DNA of 64,000 nucleotides from Meridianimarinicoccus sp. MJW13 (GTDB lineage Bacteria; Pseudomonadota; Alphaproteobacteria; Rhodobacterales; Rhodobacteraceae), in contig NZ_JACNMU010000005.1 of the NCBI RefSeq assembly GCF_014901205.1, positions 186,001 through 250,000 on the forward strand, written 5' to 3'. The notes under the pieces are model-generated. The model ran no database searches. It was not told where the DNA came from and saw nothing but the letters and a program-made list of their open reading frames with translations. Shown here in pieces: positions 1 to 10,931 of this stretch; the stretch's first letter is position 1, and each line of letters begins with the position of its first letter. The position numbers were made by a program, and so were the translations under genes.

Positions 1-1127
1 GTCCAGAATGCGGCCCAGGGCCGGCGTGCCGGGTGCCACGTCGAACCCGGCCTCGGCCAGCCGGCGGCGCAGGTTCGACTGCCCCGCCTGGTTCGACATC
101 GGGATCACGCGGGCATTGCCGACGGTGCCCGGCTCGACATGTTCATAGGTGGTGGGGTCTTTCAGGATGGCCGAGGCGTGCAGCCCCGCCTTATGGGCAA
201 AGGCCGACGCCCCCACGTATGGCGCGGATTTCTGCGGCACCCGGTTCAGGATGTCATCCAGCAACCGCGACACCCGTGTCAGGCTTTTCAGCCCGTCAAG
301 GCTCACCCCGGTGTCAAACCGCGAGCGATAGGGATCCTTCATCAGCAGGGTCGGGATCAGCGACACCAGGTTGGCATTGCCGCAGCGTTCGCCCAGCCCG
401 TTCAGCGTGCCCTGCACCTGTCGCGCACCGGCGTCGATGGCCGCCAGCGAGTTTGCCACCGCGTTGCCGGTGTCGTCATGGGTGTGAATGCCCAGCCGGT
501 CGCCGGGAATGCCCGCGTCGATCACCAGCCCGGTGATCCGCCCCACTTCGCCGGGCAGCGAGCCGCCGTTGGTGTCGCACAGCACGATCCAGCGTGCCCC
601 GGCCTCATAGGCCGCCCGCAGGCAGTTCAGCGCGTATTCCGGGTTGGACTTGTAGCCGTCGAAGAAATGCTCGGCATCGAACAGCGCCTCGCGCCCCTGC
701 GCCACGATATGCGCGATCGAGCGGCTGATGTTGTCGAGGTTCTCCTCCAACTCGATGCCAAGCGCGGTGGTGACGTGGAAGTCATGGGTCTTGCCCACCA
801 GACAGACCGCCGGAGTATTGGCGTTCAGAACCCCGGCCAGAACCTCGTCATTCTCGGCCGAGCGTCCCGCCCGCTTGGTCATGCCAAAGGCGGTCAGGGT
901 GGCGCGGGTCTGCGGCGGGGCGGCGAAGAACTCGCTGTCAGTAGGGTTCGCGCCGGGCCAGCCGCCTTCGATATAGTCGATGCCAAGATCGTCCAGCGCC
1001 TTGGCGATGCGGATCTTCTCGGGGGTCTGGAATTGCACCCCCTGGGTCTGCTGGCCGTCGCGCAGGGTGGTGTCGAACAGGTACAGCCGTTCGCGCGGCG
1101 CGGTCCATGTGCGGTGGGTCGACATGG

Positions 1128-1131
<4 letters not shown>
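1..1131 (-). CDS. cimA: (R)-citramalate synthase, 3' end beyond the window
   Basis: Cytoplasmic enzyme of the isopropylmalate/citramalate synthase family, expected to condense acetyl-CoA with pyruvate to citramalate on the threonine-independent route to isoleucine. The 377 codons present have no stop, so the C-terminus lies left of position 1. The N-terminus carries the [15 protein letters not shown] signature (catalytic Arg/Asp) and the metal-binding [11 protein letters not shown] motif near residue 200, both typical of the HMGL-like TIM barrel. The start at 1131 is chosen because GGAGG sits 7 nt upstream and the ATG overlaps the cysS stop (ATGA), which implies translational coupling. An ATG two codons later (1125) is an alternative. 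LeuA-type 2-isopropylmalate synthase is the main alternative function; the N-terminal style favours CimA. Confidence 0.8.
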
Positions 1132-2525
<1,394 letters not shown>

Positions 2526-2654
2526 GGTCGTCTTGCTTCCGGCGGCTGGTGGCGCGAGTTTCCGTGCGGGATTACCGGAGCCGAGCGTGAAAGAAAAGCC
2601 ACGAGGCATTCGCGCCACCTTGACCTTTTCACAGGCGCTGCCACAAACGGCCCC

Positions 2655-3698
2655 ATGGCTCAAGCAAACCTGACAATCAACCTCGACGCCGTGGCCGACA
2701 ACTGGCGGGCGCTGGACGCCCGGACCGGGCCGGACACCGAAACCGCCGCCGTGGTCAAGGCCGATGGCTATGGCCTTGGGGCCGAGCGCGTGGCCGCCCG
2801 GCTGGCCGCAACCGGCGCGCGCACCTATTTCGTGGCCACTGCCGCCGAAGGCGCGCGGGTCCGCCAGACCGTGGGCGAGGTGCCCGCCATCGCGGTGTTC
2901 TCGGGGCATATGGACGGCGACACCGACCTGATCCGCGCCAACGACCTGATCCCGATGCTGAACAGCGCCGCCCAGGTAGACCGCCATCTGGACGCCCTGC
3001 CCGACGCACGCTTCGGCGTGCAACTGGACAGCGGCATGAACCGGCTGGGGATGGAGCCCGCCGAATGGGACAGCCAGAAAGCCCGCCTGCTGGACCGCGG
3101 GCCGTGGCTGGTGATGTCGCATCTGGCCTGCGCCGACGAGCCCGATCATCCGATGAACGCCCAGCAACTGGCGGCCTTCCGGGCAATGACCGACGGTCTG
3201 GGCCTGCGCCGGTCGCTGGCGGCCACCGGCGGCATCCTGCTGGGGCCGGATTATCACTTTGACCTGACCCGCCCCGGCATCGGCCTCTATGGTGGCGCGC
3301 CGTTCTCGGCCGCGGTCCCGGCGGTGCAATTGAGCATCCCGGTGATCCAGTGCCGCGATGTCGCCCTGGGCGAAACCGTGGGCTACGGCAATTCCTGGAT
3401 CGCCTCGCGCCCCTCACGCATCGCGACGATTGCCGCGGGTTATGCCGACGGGCTGCTGCGGTCGCTGTCGGGCAAGGCCACGCTTTTTGCCCGGTCCACG
3501 CCCTGCCCGCTGGTGGGTCGGGTGTCGATGGATCTGCTGACCATCGATGTGACCGATCTGAAAGAAGACCCCGAAACGCTGGAAATCCTCGGTCCCTATC
3601 AGGGCGTCGATTCTCTGGCCGACGTGGCGGGCACCATCGGCTATGAAATCCTGACCTCGCTGGGAGCCCGCTATGACCGGCGTTACAACCGTTTCTGA
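2655..3698 (+). CDS. alr: alanine racemase
   Basis: PLP enzyme interconverting L- and D-alanine for peptidoglycan, 347 aa. The PLP lysine is K35 in the [10 protein letters not shown] motif. The C-terminal half carries GYGNSW near residue 241, which supplies the catalytic tyrosine, and [13 protein letters not shown]. Transcribed divergently from cysS with about 130 bp between start codons. No good Shine-Dalgarno sequence precedes the ATG. A TTGACC hexamer at 2620-2625 may be a -35 box, but a convincing -10 is lacking. mlaE follows after 66 nt. Confidence 0.93.
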   Translation: MAQANLTINLDAVADNWRALDARTGPDTETAAVVKADGYGLGAERVAARLAATGARTYFVATAAEGARVRQTVGEVPAIAVFSGHMDGDTDLIRANDLIPMLNSAAQVDRHLDALPDARFGVQLDSGMNRLGMEPAEWDSQKARLLDRGPWLVMSHLACADEPDHPMNAQQLAAFRAMTDGLGLRRSLAATGGILLGPDYHFDLTRPGIGLYGGAPFSAAVPAVQLSIPVIQCRDVALGETVGYGNSWIASRPSRIATIAAGYADGLLRSLSGKATLFARSTPCPLVGRVSMDLLTIDVTDLKEDPETLEILGPYQGVDSLADVAGTIGYEILTSLGARYDRRYNRF

Positions 3699-3764
3699 GC
3701 CGCCGCGCCGGGGATATGGGGACACCCCCGTTGCCATGGCCCGCCCTGACCGAAAGCCTCCATC

Positions 3765-4547
3765 ATGAACGCACTGGCCCCCGTTGCCGGGATCGGACGC
3801 AGCACGCTGGCCACCGTGGCCAGCCTTGGGCGGGTGTCGATCTTCATCGCCCAGACCCTGCGCCATATTGTGACGCCACCTTTCTATCCGCGCGAATTCT
3901 GGACGGCTGTGATCGCCATCGGCTGGCTCAGCCTGCCGGTGGTGGGCCTGACCGCCGTGTTTACCGGCGCAGCCCTGGCGCTGCAGATCTTCGACGGCTC
4001 GGCCCGGTTCTCGGCCGAGGCGGTTGTGCCGCAGATCGTCGCCATCGGCATGGTGCGCGAACTTGGCCCGGTTCTGGGCAGCCTGATGGTGGCCGCGCGC
4101 GTGGCGTCGTCCATCGCCGCCGAGATCGGCACCATGAAGGTGACCGAGCAGATCGACGCGCTGGTGACCCTGTCCACCAACCCGATGAAATACCTGACCG
4201 CTCCGCGCGTGCTGGCCGCCACCCTGACGGTGCCGCTGCTGGTGGCGGTGGGCGATGCCATCGGCATTTTCGGTGGCTATCTGGTGGGCACCACGCGGCT
4301 GGGCTTCAACGAGATCAACTACCTCAAGAACACCGTGAACTTCCTGGAATTCTGGGACATCGGCTCGGGCCTTGTGAAGGGCGCAGTCTTCGGCTTCATC
4401 ATCGCGCTGATGGGCTGCTACTACGGCATGAACTCCAGCCGCGGCGCGCAGGGCGTGGGCAAGGCCACCAAGGCCGCCGTGGTGTCAGCGTCGGTGCTGA
4501 TCCTGGCCTCCAATTACCTTCTGACCGAGGCGTTCTTCTCGTCATGA
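3765..4547 (+). CDS. mlaE: MlaE-family phospholipid ABC permease
   Basis: Inner-membrane permease of the Mla-type retrograde phospholipid transport system, 260 aa. It has the MlaE hallmark segment EIGTMKVTEQIDAL in the cytoplasmic coupling region, several hydrophobic helices and a C-terminal hydrophobic segment. It overlaps mlaF by ATGA, so the two are translationally coupled. The MlaD substrate-binding partner is not in this window. The start at 3765 is the first ATG giving a family-like N-terminus. Confidence 0.9.
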   Translation: MNALAPVAGIGRSTLATVASLGRVSIFIAQTLRHIVTPPFYPREFWTAVIAIGWLSLPVVGLTAVFTGAALALQIFDGSARFSAEAVVPQIVAIGMVRELGPVLGSLMVAARVASSIAAEIGTMKVTEQIDALVTLSTNPMKYLTAPRVLAATLTVPLLVAVGDAIGIFGGYLVGTTRLGFNEINYLKNTVNFLEFWDIGSGLVKGAVFGFIIALMGCYYGMNSSRGAQGVGKATKAAVVSASVLILASNYLLTEAFFSS

Positions 4548-5290
4548 TCCAGCTTGAAAACGTCCATAAATCCTTTGGCAACAACGCCGTGCTGCGTGGG
4601 GTGAACCTTGAGGTGCCCAAGGGCGAGAGCATGGTCATCATCGGCGGCTCGGGCACCGGCAAATCGGTGGCGCTGAAATGCGTTCTGGGGCTGGTCCGGC
4701 CCGACAAGGGCGTGATCCGCGTCGATGGCGAGGACATCACCCGCGCAGACCGGGACGAGTTCCTGTCGCATTTCGGCATGCTGTTTCAGGGCGGCGCGCT
4801 GTTCGATTCCATGCATGTCTGGGAAAACGTGGCCTTCCGCCTGCTGCGCGGCCGCCTGAAGAAACCGCGCGAGGAAGCCCGCGAGATCGCCATCGAGAAG
4901 CTGCGCCGCGTCGGCCTGCGTGCCAGCGTCGCCGATCAGTTTCCGGCAGAACTGTCGGGCGGCATGCAAAAGCGTGTGGGCCTGGCCCGTGCCATCGCCG
5001 CCGAACCGCAGATCATCTTTTTCGACGAGCCGACAACCGGGCTCGACCCGATCATGTCGGGCGTCATCAACGACCTGATCCGTGAAATCGTGGTGGAAAT
5101 GGGGGCAACCGCCATGACCATCACCCACGACATGACCTCGGTCCGGGCCATCGCCGACAAGGTGGCGATGCTGCACGACGGGGTGATCCAGTGGACCGGC
5201 CCGGTCAGCGAGCTGGACAACACCGGCGATCCCTACATGCAACAGTTCATCAACGGCTCTGCCGAGGGACCGATCGAGGCGGTGCGCTAG
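4544..5290 (+). CDS. mlaF: MlaF-family ABC transporter ATP-binding protein
   Basis: Cytoplasmic ATPase partner of MlaE, 248 aa. Walker A GGSGTGKS at residues 34-41, ABC signature LSGGMQKRV near 137-145, and Walker B IIFFDEPTTGLD near 157-168. The signature with M-Q-K is typical of the Mla/MCE branch. The start overlaps the mlaE stop by 4 nt. It is followed after 4 nt by a low-GC gene unlike the rest of the operon. Confidence 0.93.
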   Translation: MIQLENVHKSFGNNAVLRGVNLEVPKGESMVIIGGSGTGKSVALKCVLGLVRPDKGVIRVDGEDITRADRDEFLSHFGMLFQGGALFDSMHVWENVAFRLLRGRLKKPREEAREIAIEKLRRVGLRASVADQFPAELSGGMQKRVGLARAIAAEPQIIFFDEPTTGLDPIMSGVINDLIREIVVEMGATAMTITHDMTSVRAIADKVAMLHDGVIQWTGPVSELDNTGDPYMQQFINGSAEGPIEAVR

Positions 5291-5294
5291 CTTG

Positions 5295-5834
5295 ATGGGA
5301 GGAAGAACAGGTTTCGATTATCTTTTTCTTGTTCGCAGTGGCAAAGCCTATCTGCGAGCGCTTGAAATCCTTGCAAAAGGCAACAGGCAGGCCGACAGTA
5401 CATTTGGAAGCAAATTTCGTGACCTAGCAGTGGCAAAAGGTCCTGAGACTCAACTCTGCGGGCAAGCCACAGAACTCATCTTGAAGGCGGCTATCGAGGT
5501 AACGGGAGAAAAGGCATCACGCACGCACAATCTCGACGCACTTTCGGCACAATTCTTTAAGATTCACGGAACGCAAATATCTCGGTCGCTGGACGACGAT
5601 GTACGCAGGGAGATAAAAAGAAGGTACAACATCTCGTCCAGTGAAGATGATGAAGTTCACTCATTCATCAATCAAATCAAGATCGTCAATGCGAGGTATG
5701 ATCGCCCTTTCGACACGCGCTATCCAACAAAAGGCGCCAAGAAGGTACTTGATACTCTAGTCCTCGTGCCAGCGTTGTGGCGGCTTGTAAAGTTGACTGA
5801 AAACCTCCCGCCCCCGCTCTCGCACCTCAAGTGA
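5295..5834 (+). CDS. hypothetical HEPN-like protein, low GC
   Basis: 179-aa protein of unknown function. The pattern ELILKAAIEVTGEK then RTHNLDALSAQF (about residues 60-90) and a later VNARYDRPF resemble HEPN-fold proteins, where a Lys-rich helix is followed by THDL-like and RYP-like motifs. I do not see a clean Rx4-6H ribonuclease motif, so activity is uncertain. GC is about 49 percent over 5341-5760 (my count) with AT-ending codons, unlike its neighbours, suggesting horizontal acquisition. It is packed tightly into the operon: ATG 4 nt after the mlaF stop, and its TGA overlaps the next gene's GTG. A TTG at 5292 is an alternative start. It could be an orphan toxin-like or defence-related HEPN protein. 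The family assignment is tentative. Confidence 0.6.
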   Translation: MGGRTGFDYLFLVRSGKAYLRALEILAKGNRQADSTFGSKFRDLAVAKGPETQLCGQATELILKAAIEVTGEKASRTHNLDALSAQFFKIHGTQISRSLDDDVRREIKRRYNISSSEDDEVHSFINQIKIVNARYDRPFDTRYPTKGAKKVLDTLVLVPALWRLVKLTENLPPPLSHLK

Positions 5835-6268
5835 TCCGCCTTCTGGCCGCCGTAAACCTGGCGCTTCTGGTCGCCTTTCCCGTAGCCTGGGCCGCGCCGC
5901 TGTTGCGGGCCGGGCTGCTGCCGTTCTTCGGCATGTCCGAGGTGTCGATCCTGTCCGGCATCCGCGCGCTTTGGGGAACCGATCCGGCGCTGGCGGCGCT
6001 GGTGGCGGCGCTGGCGATGGTGGCACCCTACCTGAAGATCCTGACGCTGGCGGGCATCCAATGGGGCTACCTGTCGCGCCGCGCCCTGCCACTGGTCAAA
6101 CAGCTCAGCCGGCTGGCGATGGCGGATGTGTTCCTGATCGCGCTGTATGTGGTGGTGGCCAAGGGCGTCGGCGTTGGCCGGATCGAGACCGCCTGGGGGT
6201 TGTGGCTGTTCACCGGCTGTGTCGGCCTGTCGTTGATGACAAGCTGGATGACCCCGAAAGCCCGCTAA
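5831..6268 (+). CDS. PqiA-like integral membrane protein
   Basis: 145-aa membrane protein with about four hydrophobic helices. The C-terminal half (LSRLAMADVFLIALYVVV and the following Gly-rich helix) resembles the paraquat-inducible protein A domain, which works with MCE-type lipid transporters. That fits its position behind mlaE and mlaF. The start is GTG at 5831, overlapping the preceding stop (GTGA). It is shorter than full PqiA (two domains), so it is a single-domain version. Its stop overlaps the convergent methyltransferase gene by 4 nt. Confidence 0.75.
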   Translation: MIRLLAAVNLALLVAFPVAWAAPLLRAGLLPFFGMSEVSILSGIRALWGTDPALAALVAALAMVAPYLKILTLAGIQWGYLSRRALPLVKQLSRLAMADVFLIALYVVVAKGVGVGRIETAWGLWLFTGCVGLSLMTSWMTPKAR

Positions 6269-7218
6269 CCCGCCGCGCGCACCGCCAGCACCTGCCCGGC
6301 GATCTGATCGAGATGCTTTTCCCAGGTGCCGCAGCAACCGCCCCAGACATCCATGTGCGGATACCGCCGCGCCAGATCGCCCATCCGCGCGCCCAGATCC
6401 ACCGGATCGCCTTCCTCAAGATGGTTCAGCTTGCACAGGGCAATCTTTTCCATCTTCGAGGCATTGGGCCGCACGCCACGCAGGCGCTGGATCCAGTCGC
6501 CGCCATCCAGCGCCGGTTCGAACTCCAAGGGGTGCGAACAGTTGATGGCGTAGAATTCGATCGAATTGTCGGTGGCCGCATCGATGGCCGGGATCGCCTC
6601 ACCCAGGCTGGGCCCGGATTTCAGGCGCGCGGTGCTGTCCAGCGTCAGCATTACGCACAGCGGTACATCGTGGGCAGCAGCGGCGCGGGCCACGCCAATC
6701 GCCTCGGGCACGCTGTTGAAGGTCATGGCACAGGCCATGTCGACGCCCGCCCGCTTCAGCGTGGCCATCTGCACCGAATGATAGTCCTCGGCGCTGGCTT
6801 CGGTGATTTCCGCGTTCAGGGAATAGGCATCGCCGCGCGGCCCCACGATACCGCCAATGCGGATGTCGGGCAGACTGTCGGCGTAAGGGGCCGAAACCTC
6901 GCGCAGGAACGCGATGCAGGCGAGATTGGCATCGGCCAAGGCGTCCGAAGAATAGCCCAGTTTGGTCCCCCAATCCGGGCTGGCGCGGTAGTCCAGACCG
7001 GTCAGGTACACCGCCGTTTGTCGCTCGGCGGCCACGTCCAGCAAGGCGCGGTACATGCCCGACAGCACGCCCATGGCCTTGGGGTTGTCGAGCAACGGCA
7101 GCATGGAGAACTCGGGCAATTCGAACCCGTGCCGGTACATGATCTCGGTTTCGGTGCCGCCTTCGGTCAGGTAGATGCCACCGTCGGCCCGGCGGGGCAG
7201 GCCCTTGGATCTCGTCAT
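6265..7218 (-). CDS. homocysteine S-methyltransferase family protein
   Basis: 317-aa TIM-barrel methyltransferase of the zinc-dependent homocysteine S-methyltransferase family. The family zinc cysteines are present: INCSHP near residue 228 and WGGCCGT near 296. The N-terminal LTEGGTETE motif is typical. The methyl donor (S-methylmethionine, betaine or other) cannot be told from sequence. The start at 7218 has GGAGG 8 nt upstream; a longer frame into radA's leader is unlikely. Divergent from radA and convergent, with 4-nt overlap, to the PqiA-like gene. Confidence 0.85.
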   Translation of the reverse strand: MTRSKGLPRRADGGIYLTEGGTETEIMYRHGFELPEFSMLPLLDNPKAMGVLSGMYRALLDVAAERQTAVYLTGLDYRASPDWGTKLGYSSDALADANLACIAFLREVSAPYADSLPDIRIGGIVGPRGDAYSLNAEITEASAEDYHSVQMATLKRAGVDMACAMTFNSVPEAIGVARAAAAHDVPLCVMLTLDSTARLKSGPSLGEAIPAIDAATDNSIEFYAINCSHPLEFEPALDGGDWIQRLRGVRPNASKMEKIALCKLNHLEEGDPVDLGARMGDLARRYPHMDVWGGCCGTWEKHLDQIAGQVLAVRAAG

Positions 7219-7336
7219 GCGATTGCCTCCGGGCGATGTGCGACCAGCATGGCACATCCGCGCGATCCCGTCACCCTGTGCACCTGGGCCAGCCTTCGCT
7301 CTGGACGCGGGCGTGGGACTGGGCCAAACCCTGTGC

Positions 7337-8698
7337 ATGGCGAAATCCCTTTCCTTTCACTGCTCCGACTGCGGGGCGAGCTTCAGCAAATGGTCCGGGC
7401 ACTGCGATGGCTGCGGGGCGTGGAATACCATCGTCGAGGAAAAACCGCTGTCCACCGGTCCCGGCAAGGGACTGGGCGGCAAGCGCGGGCGCAGCGTGCC
7501 GCTGGTCGATCTGGACACCGAGGAAGCGCCGCCGCCGCGCACCCAGTCGCAGGTCGCGGAACTGGACCGGGTGCTGGGCGGCGGGCTGGTTCCGGCCTCG
7601 GCCACGCTGGTGGGCGGTGATCCGGGCATCGGCAAATCGACGCTGCTGCTGCAGGCGGCGGCGGCCTTTGCCCGGCGCGGCCTGTCCTGTGTCTATGTCT
7701 CGGGCGAGGAAGCCACCGCCCAGGTGCGGATGCGCGCCCGCCGTCTGGGACTGGGCAAGGCGAACGTGCGTCTGGCCGCCGAAACCGGGCTGCGCGATAT
7801 CCTGACCACGCTGGAGGCGGAAAAGCCCGATCTGGTGATCGTCGATTCGATCCAGACCATGTGGCTGGACACGGTCGACAGCGCCCCCGGCTCGGTCAGC
7901 CAGGTGCGCGCTGCGGCACACGAATTGACCAGCTTTGCCAAACGCCACGGTGTCGCCGTCATTCTGGTCGGCCATGTCACCAAGGAAGGCCAGATCGCCG
8001 GGCCGCGCGTGGTCGAGCATATGGTCGACACGGTGCTGTATTTCGAAGGCGAGCGCGGCCACCAGTTCCGCATCCTGCGCGCCGTCAAGAACCGCTTCGG
8101 ACCCGCCGACGAGATCGGCGTCTTCGAGATGACCGGCAAGGGGCTGGCGCAGGTGCCCAACCCCTCGGCCTTGTTCCTGCAGGATCGCGGCGAACCGGCG
8201 GCAGGCTCGGCCGTGTTTGCCGGGATCGAAGGCACGCGACCGGTCCTGTGCGAGTTTCAGGCGCTGATCGCACCCGCCCCCCACGGCACCCCGCGCCGGT
8301 CGGTGGTGGGCTGGGATGGCGGGCGGCTGGCGATGATTCTGGCTGTGCTCGAATCCCGCTGTGGCATCCCCTTTGCCGGGCTGGACGTCTATCTGAACGT
8401 GGCCGGCGGGCTGCGGGTGGCGGAACCTGCTGCCGATCTGGCCGTCGCCGCCGCGCTTCTGTCGGCGCGCGAGGACGTGGCATTGCCGCCGGAAACCGTG
8501 GTTTTCGGGGAAATCAGTCTCTCTGGGGCCATACGTCCGGTGACACAGACCGAAAACAGGTTGAAAGAAGCCCTGAAACTTGGTTTTTCCAAGGCTATCG
8601 TGCCGGGCGGCGGCAAGCGGCTGGCAGACAGCGGCGTCGCACTGCGCCCGATGGCGGATCTGACCGGGTTCGTCGGCGATGTTTTCGGAGCCGGATAG
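7337..8698 (+). CDS. radA: DNA repair protein RadA
   Basis: RecA-like/Lon-like ATPase that helps branch migration in recombinational repair, 453 aa. An N-terminal C4 zinc finger uses C9, C12, C23 and C26. Walker A GGDPGIGKST lies near residues 92-101, the RadA-specific KNRFG motif near 254, and a C-terminal Lon-protease-like domain follows. The start at 7337 places the zinc finger directly at the N-terminus as in orthologs; the upstream in-frame extension is discarded. cvpA follows after 20 nt. Confidence 0.95.
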   Translation: MAKSLSFHCSDCGASFSKWSGHCDGCGAWNTIVEEKPLSTGPGKGLGGKRGRSVPLVDLDTEEAPPPRTQSQVAELDRVLGGGLVPASATLVGGDPGIGKSTLLLQAAAAFARRGLSCVYVSGEEATAQVRMRARRLGLGKANVRLAAETGLRDILTTLEAEKPDLVIVDSIQTMWLDTVDSAPGSVSQVRAAAHELTSFAKRHGVAVILVGHVTKEGQIAGPRVVEHMVDTVLYFEGERGHQFRILRAVKNRFGPADEIGVFEMTGKGLAQVPNPSALFLQDRGEPAAGSAVFAGIEGTRPVLCEFQALIAPAPHGTPRRSVVGWDGGRLAMILAVLESRCGIPFAGLDVYLNVAGGLRVAEPAADLAVAAALLSAREDVALPPETVVFGEISLSGAIRPVTQTENRLKEALKLGFSKAIVPGGGKRLADSGVALRPMADLTGFVGDVFGAG

Positions 8699-8718
8699 CG
8701 GCAAGAGGGAGTAACGGT

Positions 8719-9279
8719 ATGGACGGGTTCACCATTGTCGACGGGGTCGTGGCCGCCGTTATCGTCGTCTCTGCCATACTGGCCTATTCCCGCGGCTTCG
8801 TGCGCGAGGCCATGGCGATTGTCGGCTGGGTTGCCGCCGCGATCGTGGCCTTTCTGTTTGCCGGGCAGGCCGAACCACTGATCAAGGAAATCCCCTATAT
8901 GGGCGACTTCCTGCGCAGTTCGTGCGAATTGTCGATCATCGCCGCTTTCGCCGCGGTCTTCGCGCTGGCGCTGGTGGTGGTGTCGCTGTTCACGCCACTG
9001 TTTTCCACCGTCGTCCAACGTTCGGCCCTGGGCGGGCTGGACCAGGCAGCGGGCTTCGTCTTTGGCGCCCTGCGCGGCATCCTTCTGGTGGCGGTGGCAC
9101 TGGTGGTCTACGACCGCGTGGTGGTCGCGCAGGAAATCCCCATGGTCGACGACAGCCGCACCGCACGGGTCTTTTCCGGCATGCGCGAAGACGTGGACGG
9201 AATGATTCCCGAGGACGCGCCGGGCTGGATTCTGATGCGCTATGAACAGCTTGTCGGAAGCTGTGGCGTGGATGCGTGA
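8719..9279 (+). CDS. cvpA: CvpA family membrane protein
   Basis: 186-aa inner-membrane protein with about four transmembrane segments in the first 130 residues (first near 6-25, including SRGFVREAMAIVGW) and a soluble tail. CvpA proteins are linked to colicin V production in E. coli and often precede purF, as here. The start has a GAGGGAG ribosome site 8 nt upstream. Cellular role is not deducible beyond the family. Confidence 0.88.
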   Translation: MDGFTIVDGVVAAVIVVSAILAYSRGFVREAMAIVGWVAAAIVAFLFAGQAEPLIKEIPYMGDFLRSSCELSIIAAFAAVFALALVVVSLFTPLFSTVVQRSALGGLDQAAGFVFGALRGILLVAVALVVYDRVVVAQEIPMVDDSRTARVFSGMREDVDGMIPEDAPGWILMRYEQLVGSCGVDA

Positions 9280-9386
9280 TATTCGGGCATCTTGCGAACT
9301 GTCTTGTCTGTGATCCTTTCGTGACACCCGGCACCAATCGGTTTAAACGACGCCCATTGTTCAACGGAATCGGAGCCAGCGCCGAG

Positions 9387-10907
9387 ATGCGTGACGAACC
9401 TTCGACCGGGACCGAAGGGCAGACGCCCTTGTCCCGAGATATCGAATTTCCTGCCCACCCTTTTGACCCGGTTGATGGCGACAAGCTTCGGGAAGAATGC
9501 GGTGTGTTCGGCGTGGTCGGTCTGGCCGACGCAGCGAATTTCGTGGCTTTGGGGCTGCACGCCCTGCAGCACCGCGGTCAGGAAGCCGGCGGCATCGTCT
9601 GCCATCACCCGGTAGAGGGCTTCAACAGCGCCCGCCGCTTCGGCTATGTGCGCGACAACTTCACTAAGGCGTCATTGATGGAAACCCTGCCGGGGCCACT
9701 GGCCATCGGCCATGTGCGCTATTCGACGGCCGGCTCCAAGGGCGCGGTGATCCGCGATGTGCAGCCGTTCTTCGGCGAGTTTTCCATGGGCGGCGCGGCG
9801 ATTGCCCACAATGGCAACATCACCAACGCCGAAGCCCTGCGCAAGGAACTGATCGAGCGCGGCTCGATCTTCCAGTCCTCCTCGGACAGCGAATGCATCA
9901 TTCACCTGATGGCACGCTCGTTGCAGCGCAACATCCCCGAACGCATGGAAGATGCCCTGCGCCGGGTCGAAGGTGCCTTCTCGATCGTGGCGATGACCCG
10001 CACCAAGCTGATCGGCGTGCGTGATCCCATGGGCGTGCGGCCGCTGGTTCTGGGCAAGGTCGGCGAGGGCTGGGTGCTGTCGTCGGAAACCTGCGCGCTG
10101 GACATCATCGGCGCCGAACTGGTGCGCGAGATCGCCCCCGGCGAAATGGTGGTCATCACCGCAGAAAACGGCGTGGAAAGCCATTTCCCCTTCCGCCAGC
10201 GCCCATCGAAGTTCTGTGTCTTCGAGCATGTCTATTTCTCGCGTCCCGATTCGATCATCGGCGGCCAGTCGGTCTATGAGACCCGCCGCCAGATCGGCGT
10301 GGAACTGGCCCGCGAAAACCCGGTCGATGCCGATCTGGTCTGCGCGGTGCCCGACAGCGGCACGCCTGCGGCCATCGGCTATAGCCAGGAAAGCGGCATT
10401 CCCTTCGCCATGGGGATCGTGCGCAACCAGTACATGGGCCGCACCTTCATCGAACCGACCGAGCAGATCCGCAACATGGGGGTGCGTCTGAAGCTGAACG
10501 TCAACCGCGCCCTGATCGCGGGCAAGCGGGTGATCCTGGTCGATGATTCGGTGGTGCGCGGCACGACCTCGCGCAAGATCAAGGAAATGGTCCTGGATGC
10601 CGGCGCCGCCGAGGTGCATTTCCGCATCGCCTCGCCGCCCACCGCCTGGCCGTGTTTCTACGGCGTGGACACCCCGCAGCGCGAAAAGCTGCTGGCGGCG
10701 ACCATGAGCGAAGAGGAAATGACCCGGCATCTGCAGGTGGACAGTCTGAAGTTCATCTCGCTGGACGGACTCTATCGCGCCGTGGGCGAGACCTCGGGCC
10801 GCGACAACGCCTGCCCGCAGTATTGCGACGCCTGCTTCTCGGGCGACTACCCGGTGCGCCCGGCGGACATGATCGCCAAGGGCTTTGAACTGAAGGCCGC
10901 CGAGTAG
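9387..10907 (+). CDS. purF: amidophosphoribosyltransferase
   Basis: First committed step of de novo purine synthesis: PRPP plus glutamine to phosphoribosylamine. 506 aa. The Ntn nucleophile is C38 (REECGVFG), so a 37-residue propeptide would be removed. The PRPP-binding motif VILVDDSVVRGTTSRK is present. Cysteines in the CVFEHVYF and AWPCFYG motifs plus the C-terminal CPQYCDACF match the 4Fe-4S ligands of the Bacillus-type enzyme. The start at 9387 is preferred because GGAG lies upstream; an open frame extends to 9276, overlapping cvpA, but would give an atypical leader. The structured repeat copy A begins 24 nt after its stop. Confidence 0.95.
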   Translation: MRDEPSTGTEGQTPLSRDIEFPAHPFDPVDGDKLREECGVFGVVGLADAANFVALGLHALQHRGQEAGGIVCHHPVEGFNSARRFGYVRDNFTKASLMETLPGPLAIGHVRYSTAGSKGAVIRDVQPFFGEFSMGGAAIAHNGNITNAEALRKELIERGSIFQSSSDSECIIHLMARSLQRNIPERMEDALRRVEGAFSIVAMTRTKLIGVRDPMGVRPLVLGKVGEGWVLSSETCALDIIGAELVREIAPGEMVVITAENGVESHFPFRQRPSKFCVFEHVYFSRPDSIIGGQSVYETRRQIGVELARENPVDADLVCAVPDSGTPAAIGYSQESGIPFAMGIVRNQYMGRTFIEPTEQIRNMGVRLKLNVNRALIAGKRVILVDDSVVRGTTSRKIKEMVLDAGAAEVHFRIASPPTAWPCFYGVDTPQREKLLAATMSEEEMTRHLQVDSLKFISLDGLYRAVGETSGRDNACPQYCDACFSGDYPVRPADMIAKGFELKAAE

Positions 10908-10931
10908 CTTCGCAAGGGTTCGCAAACGGCA

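Noticed and set aside
2620-2655. Leaderless promoter for alr
   Set aside because: TTGACC is present but the -10 position (ACAAAC) is too poor.
2526-3329. Upstream extension of cysS to a 733-aa product
   Set aside because: The extra 268 codons lie antisense to alr and the standard CysS N-terminus starts at 2525.
5291-5834. Integrated mobile element around the HEPN-like gene
   Set aside because: No flanking direct repeats, tRNA, integrase or transposase were found, so only a low-GC gene is claimed.
9276-9386. purF start at 9276 overlapping cvpA
   Set aside because: It would add an atypical leader before the propeptide; the ATG at 9387 has an upstream GGAG.
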